Source: Malachius bipustulatus
Lineage: Eukaryota; Arthropoda; Insecta; Coleoptera; Melyridae
DNA: 64,000 nt
Direction: 5' to 3'
NCBI GenBank assembly: GCA_910589415.1
Contig: OU342639.1
Span: 20,158,268-20,222,267, forward strand
The position numbers were made by a program, and so were the translations under genes. Below are positions 58,892-64,000 of the stretch, piece by piece. Position 1 is the stretch's first letter. Every line of letters begins with the position of its first letter. The notes beneath the pieces were generated by a model that made no database searches, was not told where the DNA came from, and saw only the letters and a list, made by a program, of their open reading frames with translations.

Positions 58892-59537
58892 GGTACTTAT
58901 AATAATAATTATTTAATATTAATTAATAATAAATAATCAGCAGTCAGCACGTGTGTTACTGCCACGACAGCTAACAACAACAACCGAATAGATCGATTGA
59001 ATTTGAAAACACGTTTGCTTGTGACGTTTATCAGCTGTTATTGCGCCACCATTTTGAAAAGGAGTAGATTTGAGACATGCGCGTCCCAGTCAAAATCGGC
59101 CTATGTCCTTACTGCCTGACTCTATACTGTGACCCTGTATTGAAATTTACTCCACATACTGGGATAAAACATGAAAAGTTAGGATAGGGACATGTAAACC
59201 GTTTTTAGATATCTTGAGCCGTTCTAGTTCTACACTGCTTTGAAGTTGAATATTTTCGATTTTCACTTGTTTATAACTCATAAACCGCTCAATCTAAATT
59301 CCAATGGTTGTACCGAATTGTATTTCTAAATCTGCTCAATGACACCAAAATAAGCCTAGGCTGCCATTAAAAAAAATCACGATGGCGGCCTCAGACAAAA
59401 GCCTGTCACACAAAACAAATGAAACTCACATGAAGGTATGGGTATTTATGTGTAATTCAACCCCACCAAATGTAAAATCTAAGTGTCAAACCCCCTCTGC
59501 GTAATCCCGCTTGGTGCAATACTTTTTACGCACCCTG

Positions 59538-60095
59538 TATATGGTTTTAATGATTCCCAGATGTATCTATTACTTTCTTATTTCTCATGAATGAATATAA
59601 AGGTACTGGTAGAAGGGTTTTCTGTACCCATATTATAAAATTTGAATATTTAAAAATGAGTAAATATATATATATATATATATAAAAATATTAGATTTGT
59701 TTTGGCTGTGTAGGTAATTATAAAATATTGATAATTATGTTGGGATAGCAGCCAATTAAACAAGCAGGTTTTCTCTTTTTTCTTTTTAATCAACCCAAGC
59801 TTTCGAGCTTTTCTTTAGCTCTTCGTCAGGGGTAAGAAATTGAGTAAAAATTGAATATGTTTGTTAATCATTTTCATGGACAAGTGTAGATGATAAAAAC
59901 ATACAAATATGAACTAATAAACCAAATAAAAATTAAATAACATAAGAAAGTTAATTCCAAAAAAGGTTTAAAATAATTTAGAAGCTTTTTACATTTTTTT
60001 AAGAATAATTTTTATTTAAATTTTTTTTTTTTTTAATTTTTGAAGGATGTCAATTTGTATAATTATAATTATGTCAATATCCCAACATAATTATC

Positions 60096-60171
<76 letters not shown>

Positions 60172-60200
60172 GTTTGAAATTACAAATTGCAGTCTTACGA
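59538..60200. other. Inverted-repeat cassette and TA microsatellites
   Basis: TA runs at about 59662-59686 and 60088-60170. A perfect 23-bp inverted pair (ATATTGATAATTATGTTGGG at 59729 and its complement ending at 60089) encloses about 360 bp. This contains a hammerhead-like core on the minus strand (listed separately). The open frame across the microsatellite (YIYIYI...) is not a gene. Confidence 0.65.
59791..59835 (-). ncRNA. Hammerhead-ribozyme-like core
   Basis: On the minus strand: CTGACGA (59829-59823), a stem GAGCT/AGCTC with a 7-nt loop, then GAAA (59804-59801). Flanking ACCC and GGGT could pair as stem I. These are the conserved hammerhead core (CUGANGA ... GAAA) and stem II. A regular stem III with a UH cleavage site is not obvious, so activity is doubtful. 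Hammerheads occur in Penelope-like retroelements and retrozymes. Confidence 0.4.
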
Positions 60201-60329
60201 TTAACATGTTGTTTAGTTTATTAAATTACATATGATTGGTTTCGTCGATCATGGGGAAAAGAACGATCTGTAGGATATTCTGATGTGATGTTGACATCAT
60301 GGTGAAGCATTTGCTTTGAGAGATATAGT

Positions 60330-60605
60330 CTAGGGAAAACCCCATTAAAAAACCTAGACACACCATCCTGTTGAGATTGATTTGAAGTATTCCAATCACT
60401 TTGCAGCATCCGTCTGAGGTTATCTGGCTGTTAATGTAGATTTTGTTTACAAGAGCTTCAAATTCTGTAACCAGTCTATTGTTTCTGTGGAAATTTCATG
60501 AATTTCTTGAAAACCTCCAGAAAATTTGGTTAAAGGACATTCATTGACAATGTGATTGATGGATTCTTCAGGATGTCCGCAAATACAGGAAGCGCTTAAT
60601 TAAGA
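60330..60605 (-). pseudogene. Non-LTR RT C-terminal Cys/His fragment
   Basis: The minus strand reads SASCICGHPEESINHIVNEC then PLTKFSGGF and ends WLQNLKLL with a stop (about 60597-60450). The C-x-CG...H..N-EC pattern is the zinc-like motif at the C-terminal end of many insect non-LTR ORF2 proteins. Only the tail is present. Confidence 0.6.
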
Positions 60606-60909
60606 GCTTGTAGCAAAATGGAAAGTGTAATATTTGTAATTTTTTTATTCATCAAACAACAAAACAACGTGCTTGATGTAAAACAAAATCTTAGGAAAAT
60701 TTCTGTAAATTTTTGGAAATTGACAGGAATTTTTAAGGCACATATAAACGTAAATTTGTGTTACTAATTTTTTCTATGAAGTGAGACTTTGGTAGTAAAA
60801 TTTGCCTATTTTATTGCCTATTTGGTTCAAGTTTAAACTTTTTATCCCAAAAAATGTGCCTATAAAGGCGCCTATTCTGCATTTTTTTTTGCCTGTAATC
60901 CGTTCTCTA

Positions 60910-61503
60910 TTTATTACATATATAATTACAGATAGAGCAACTTATTACATGAAACAATAAAAAAAAACGACAATGAGAAATAATCAGATAATTCATAAGC
61001 AAATAAATAAGCGCAAAATTTACTGATTATTTACATTACATTAACTTGAATATTTTTTTGTGCATCTCTTAAATTTCAAAAGAGAAGAAGAAAAGGAATC
61101 AGCAGAAGGGGAGTTGGCAGATCTGCTGAACTCATTAAAGTGAGGAACATAATATCTTATCATAGATGAATTTAAATAAAAATTGGTGCTACAAAAAAAA
61201 AACTCAGATCTGTATAGAAATCAGAATTATCATCAACATTTTTATTTCCGTTTGTCTAGGGTGAATAATATTTGTATCCTACACACCTCGATAACCATAG
61301 TTGCACCTATCTGTAATTAAGGGTGGTCTTGTCTAGAAATCTAGAATTATAGGGGGAAAATATTTTAATTATTCATCAAACAAAACATTTATTTCTTTTA
61401 AAAATTAATGGATACATTCAACAGTAATAAACAAAACGATTTATTCCTTTAAAAATTATTTCGAAATTATTTCGATACCATTAGACGGTCTCCTCCGGCC
61501 GCT
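60910..61503. other. Intergenic DNA downstream of hAT unit
   Basis: The first 8 bases are the right target duplication. A plus-strand piece reading EEEKESAEGELADLLNSLK then TGA (61085-61143) looks like a possible exon end but has no supported partner. The probable 3' UTR of the Tudor gene lies at about 61440-61503, with a minus-strand AATAAA near 61440. Confidence 0.35.
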
Positions 61504-63613
61504 CTATTTTTCTTCTGACGGGTTCTGAAATTAAAATTTTGTCACACTATTTTCTATTCATTTACAGTTAAAAACATTATTTTATTAATATTATAGCACC
61601 AACAAAGCATTTAATTATTTTTATGGATCGTGCGCAATAACGATTTTAATAATTATGGATAACTATTTATATTTGACGATTTTATACTGGCTGTCTGATC
61701 TGAAGCTTAATCACAGACATGGTTTTTTTTATCTTGCAATCTTGCAAGATATTGGCTTGCCATTGTTATTATTTTAATTCTGTGGGGGAGTTTTCTGTGT
61801 ATAATTTTTCTTTTTATTGTTGTTTATCTACAGTGTGACCCATTTGTTCTTGAAACACCCTGTAGAATCTTAATTTATGGTGCGATTTTAAAAGTATTTC
61901 TTTTAAATCATAAACTATATTTTGGGAGCAAAAAGCGTCTCATTCCTACAAAATCCAAGGCCTACTAGAGATCAGTGTTTACTTGTAAAATCTCAAAAAT
62001 TCATATTGGCGATTTTTTTAGAAAAAAAACTGGGCACGCCACAGGATTCGAACGGTACTGTACTAAATTCTATTGGAAATGTCAGAGTAATAAGGATCTT
62101 GCATACCACTGCAATAATTTGATGTCTGTCTATTTAATTTTAGGCTTTAGACCGCATGCATGCACTACTTTATCAATTCTATCAATTCTTAGCTCAGAAA
62201 TCAGCTCTGTATTTACCTGAGTCGTGCATAAGGCAACTCCCTCATCAACTAGCAAATCATTGATACATTGTCCGGTTTCAAGGTCAAACAGGTACAGGTC
62301 CAGTACTTTCTGAAAGCAAATTACAACATGAATCATCGAGAAAATCAAGCATGTTGCAGCAAACAAAAGTTGAAACTGCTATAATTATAAAGCTACAATA
62401 TAAACAGACTAAAATGGAAAAAAAAAGAAAAAAGCTACCTCGGGTAGAATTTTATTGATCCGAGCGCGAATCATTTTGTTGTTTATCATATTGAAGAATA
62501 TATTGGTGTCTTTGATACTCCAAGTAGTATTGGCATGTACCGGATAAATATTGGCCAGCCTGGCTCTTATAGATTGAAACGGTAACTTGGCAAACTGCTT
62601 CTTGAGAAAATGAATTCCATTCATCGATACCTTGGTCACGATTCCGTAATCAAGAAGTAAAACCTGCAATCGAAGGGAGAATTTCAAAATATTATAACGA
62701 ACGAGACACACTGCTTCTGTCAGACCTTGATTTCATGTGCGTTCTTGAAAACCTCAAGTATCACAGCTCTGTGGTGCTCGGCGGAAAAATTACAAACGCA
62801 ATAAAGTCCTTCTTTTATCAATACTTCAGGTATTACATAACGGATATTGTCGCCATGATGAGACCTGCAATAGTGAAGCATAACTTAAAACATGCACCGG
62901 AATAAAATTAATGTAAAAGTCAACTCACTCTAGTTCATCCATTAATTCGTCAAGTCCATTACCCTGAAGGTATATCCAAAATTTTGATAAATTGAATATT
63001 TCCGCTATGGCTATGTCTAAATAATCTCCTTCCTTGGATCCTTCGGGGATGAACTGTTGTGGGATTACCTCATCAACAACAATATCGCGTGGCAGAAACT
63101 TGTAATAAGGATAAACCTGAAATGTAATTTTTTTTCATTAATCGACGACTAATAAAACGAAAATACGACCAGCAGTTAGCAGCATATTCTTTTTAATTGA
63201 AAAATGTATGAATTGATAGTTAACCTCAAAATATAGCCCAGGGAGATATTATCCAACTAAATTTTACTATTACAATTGCCATCTACAATTTAAAAAAAAA
63301 ACAGCTACCACCTGTGTGATTTCCTCTGTGGGTTTCTAGTTTCACATATTGCGAGCTATGCCAAACCACGTCTGGGCAATTCTACAAATTTTTGTAATTT
63401 TGCCCCTTTATTTATGCAAAGCCACTCAAAAGAACCTACCCTGAGAAAATTAAATATTCTAAAAACCAAATATGTAGGTATCTCAAAAAGGGGATGTTAC
63501 AAAACACTTAATTACGTCTTAGTACGCTTAAGAAAGAGACGTATTAGATAGGCAATAGGGTCTTAATAAATACTTACTATTTTCCAGAAGGCAAACTGCA
63601 GACTGATAATCAT
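61504..63613 (-). CDS. Tudor-domain protein (TDRD5/TDRD7-like)
   Basis: Minus exons: 63613-63578 (tentative start, MIISLQFAFWKI), 63116-62929, 62864-62726, 62663-62439, 62309-62217 and 61524-61504 (ends NPSEEK). All joins are GT-AG and in phase, about 232 aa. Exons 2-5 form an extended Tudor domain: FNLSKFWIYLQG, MDELE, LYCVCNFSAEHHRAVILEV, VLLLDYGIVTKV (the aromatic-cage Tudor core), LPFQSIRARLANIYP and KVLDLYLFDLETG. In this family Tudor domains bind methyl-arginine on Piwi proteins in germline granules. The layout resembles the single Tudor domain of LOTUS-Tudor proteins (TDRD5/tejas, TDRD7/tapas). No LOTUS domain is visible, so upstream exons may lie beyond the window. If the 62217 donor is not used, the frame runs to a stop at 62130. 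Confidence 0.7.
61831..61862. repeat. 32-bp TA-flanked mini-palindrome
   Basis: CAGTGTG...ACACCCTG with TA on both sides, inside the last intron of the Tudor gene. It carries both termini of the CAGGGTG foldback family and almost nothing between, so it looks like a collapsed MITE. Confidence 0.4.
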
Positions 63614-63704
63614 TGTTATAAATCCTTATTTGTTTGGCTTGAACATAACATTTAATGGGTTTAACAGTTTCAACAATTAAACAAAATTCACTTTAACTGG
63701 AATA

Positions 63705-64000
63705 CAGGGTGTTAAAATGAATTTGACAGATATAAAAAGGGTACTTTAATCGTTATCAATTAAAAAAATTGCTTAAGATGTATTACTGGCTTGAGATTTT
63801 TTTCTTTTTTAAGATGCTGAAAAAAAAAGCATTTGGCAACAACGGTTTTGATACCTTGACTACCTACATTGTTAGATATTAGACGAAACTACCAAATACC
63901 AACTGTTATCGTGTTAAACGTTGCCAAATTTATTGTTCAATATTTTGCTTATTGCTTTTAAAATGTAGCTCTGGATTTTTAAAAATTATTTTTCCCGTAC
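63705..64000. mobile_element. Left end of a CAGGGTG-type MITE, runs off window
   Basis: TA then CAGGGTGTTAAAATGAATTT. No matching right end occurs before the window edge. The sequence to 64000 has no gene-like frame, so it is probably a foldback continuing past the window. Confidence 0.4.

Larger units (their letters stand above)
54446..59131 (-). mobile_element. THAP-domain DNA transposon, 30-bp TIRs
   Basis: Perfect terminal inverted repeats begin CACAGTATAGAGTCAGGCAG and run about 30 bp. The flanking duplication is ACCCTGT (54439-54445 and 59132-59138). A second shared block near both ends (CATTTTGAAAAGGAGTAGA at about 54530 and 59050) lies in the same, not inverted, orientation. It encodes a THAP-domain gene on the minus strand (58891 downward). 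CA termini and the THAP domain suggest the P superfamily, but the duplication is 7 bp rather than 8 and no catalytic domain is recognised. Without the nested MITE it is about 3.0 kb, the size of a P element. Confidence 0.8.
54002..59537. mobile_element. Foldback MITE split by THAP transposon
   Basis: Starts CAGGGTGCGTAAAAAGTATT after TA and ends TACTTTTTACGCACCCTG before TA. Arms of over 400 bp (54002-54444 and 59132-59537) mirror each other, for example through CAATTCGGTACAACCATTGG and GACATGTAAACC-type blocks. The centre was a short hairpin (54410-54444). Everything between 54446 and 59131 is a later insertion that duplicated ACCCTGT. Without the insertion it would be about 840 bp, in line with the other foldbacks here. 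Confidence 0.88.
53671..60909. mobile_element. 7.2-kb hAT-type element with nested insertions
   Basis: Left end TAGAGAACGGATTATAGGC and right end GCCTGTAATCCGTTCTCTA are inverted copies with one mismatch. They are flanked by the exact 8-bp duplication TTTATTAC (53663-53670 and 60910-60917). TAGAG termini and 8-bp duplications are typical of hAT elements. Subterminal GCCTAT(T) motifs cluster at both ends (53690-53770 and 60805-60885). No hAT transposase is seen, so it is non-autonomous. Most of its length is later insertions. Confidence 0.85.

Noticed and set aside
60047..60235. Frame encoding a run of YI repeats
   Set aside because: Simply the TA microsatellite translated.
62130..62216. Extension of the Tudor frame to a stop at 62130
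   Set aside because: A strong donor (CAG|GTAAAT) at 62217 and a phase-matched acceptor at 61524 make this more likely intron read-through, though it cannot be excluded.

Overview
This window is AT-rich, intron-bearing insect nuclear DNA, about half of it transposable elements. An insect, possibly a beetle, is suggested by the host genes (a dicistronic Nup98-96, a TPR-less SGT1, and a germline-type Tudor protein) and by the mix of gypsy, Jockey/CR1-like, hAT, P-like, pogo and TA-flanked foldback elements. The insect order is an inference only.

Layout. (1) Positions 1-13.0 kb hold no recognisable host gene. There are several palindromic MITEs with CAGGGTG...CACCCTG ends and TA flanks (4136-5085, 5612-6242, and a nested pair at 8409-10071), a tRNA-derived SINE head (about 6286-6357) and one decayed unidentified reading frame (about 11480-11900, minus). 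(2) Positions 13.25-31.18 kb, minus strand, carry a complete Nup98-96 gene in 14 coding exons (about 1730 aa). It encodes FG/GLFG repeats, a GLEBS motif, the autoproteolytic domain with an H-F|S cleavage site, and Nup96. Its introns host a MITE, an LTR relic, a pogo-like deletion derivative, a gypsy element with 253-bp LTRs and a decayed hAT transposase. (3) Positions 31.2-34.7 kb are the divergent intergenic region between Nup98-96 and SGT1. (4) Positions 34.74-52.60 kb, plus strand, carry SGT1 in 5 coding exons (200 aa, CS plus SGS domains, no TPR). Its introns have swollen to almost 18 kb through a P-element-like deletion derivative, a second gypsy element on the minus strand with about 99% identical LTRs, an LTR relic, and a broken Jockey/CR1-like retrotransposon. 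That retrotransposon is itself interrupted by a 2.4-kb TG...CA insertion and a foldback MITE. (5) Positions 53.67-60.91 kb are a hAT-type unit (8-bp TSD TTTATTAC, TAGAGAACGG termini) containing at least four further nested layers, including a THAP-domain transposon. (6) Positions 61.5-63.6 kb, minus strand, carry a small Tudor-domain gene resembling TDRD5/TDRD7 (tejas/tapas) proteins.

Together, Nup98-96 supplies the scaffold and permeability barrier of the nuclear pore, SGT1 is an HSP90/SCF co-chaperone, and the Tudor protein is probably a germline piRNA-pathway factor. Nothing here suggests the three act in one pathway. The striking part of the window is the depth of transposon nesting. Target-site duplications and interrupted reading frames allow much of the order of insertion to be read directly from the sequence.
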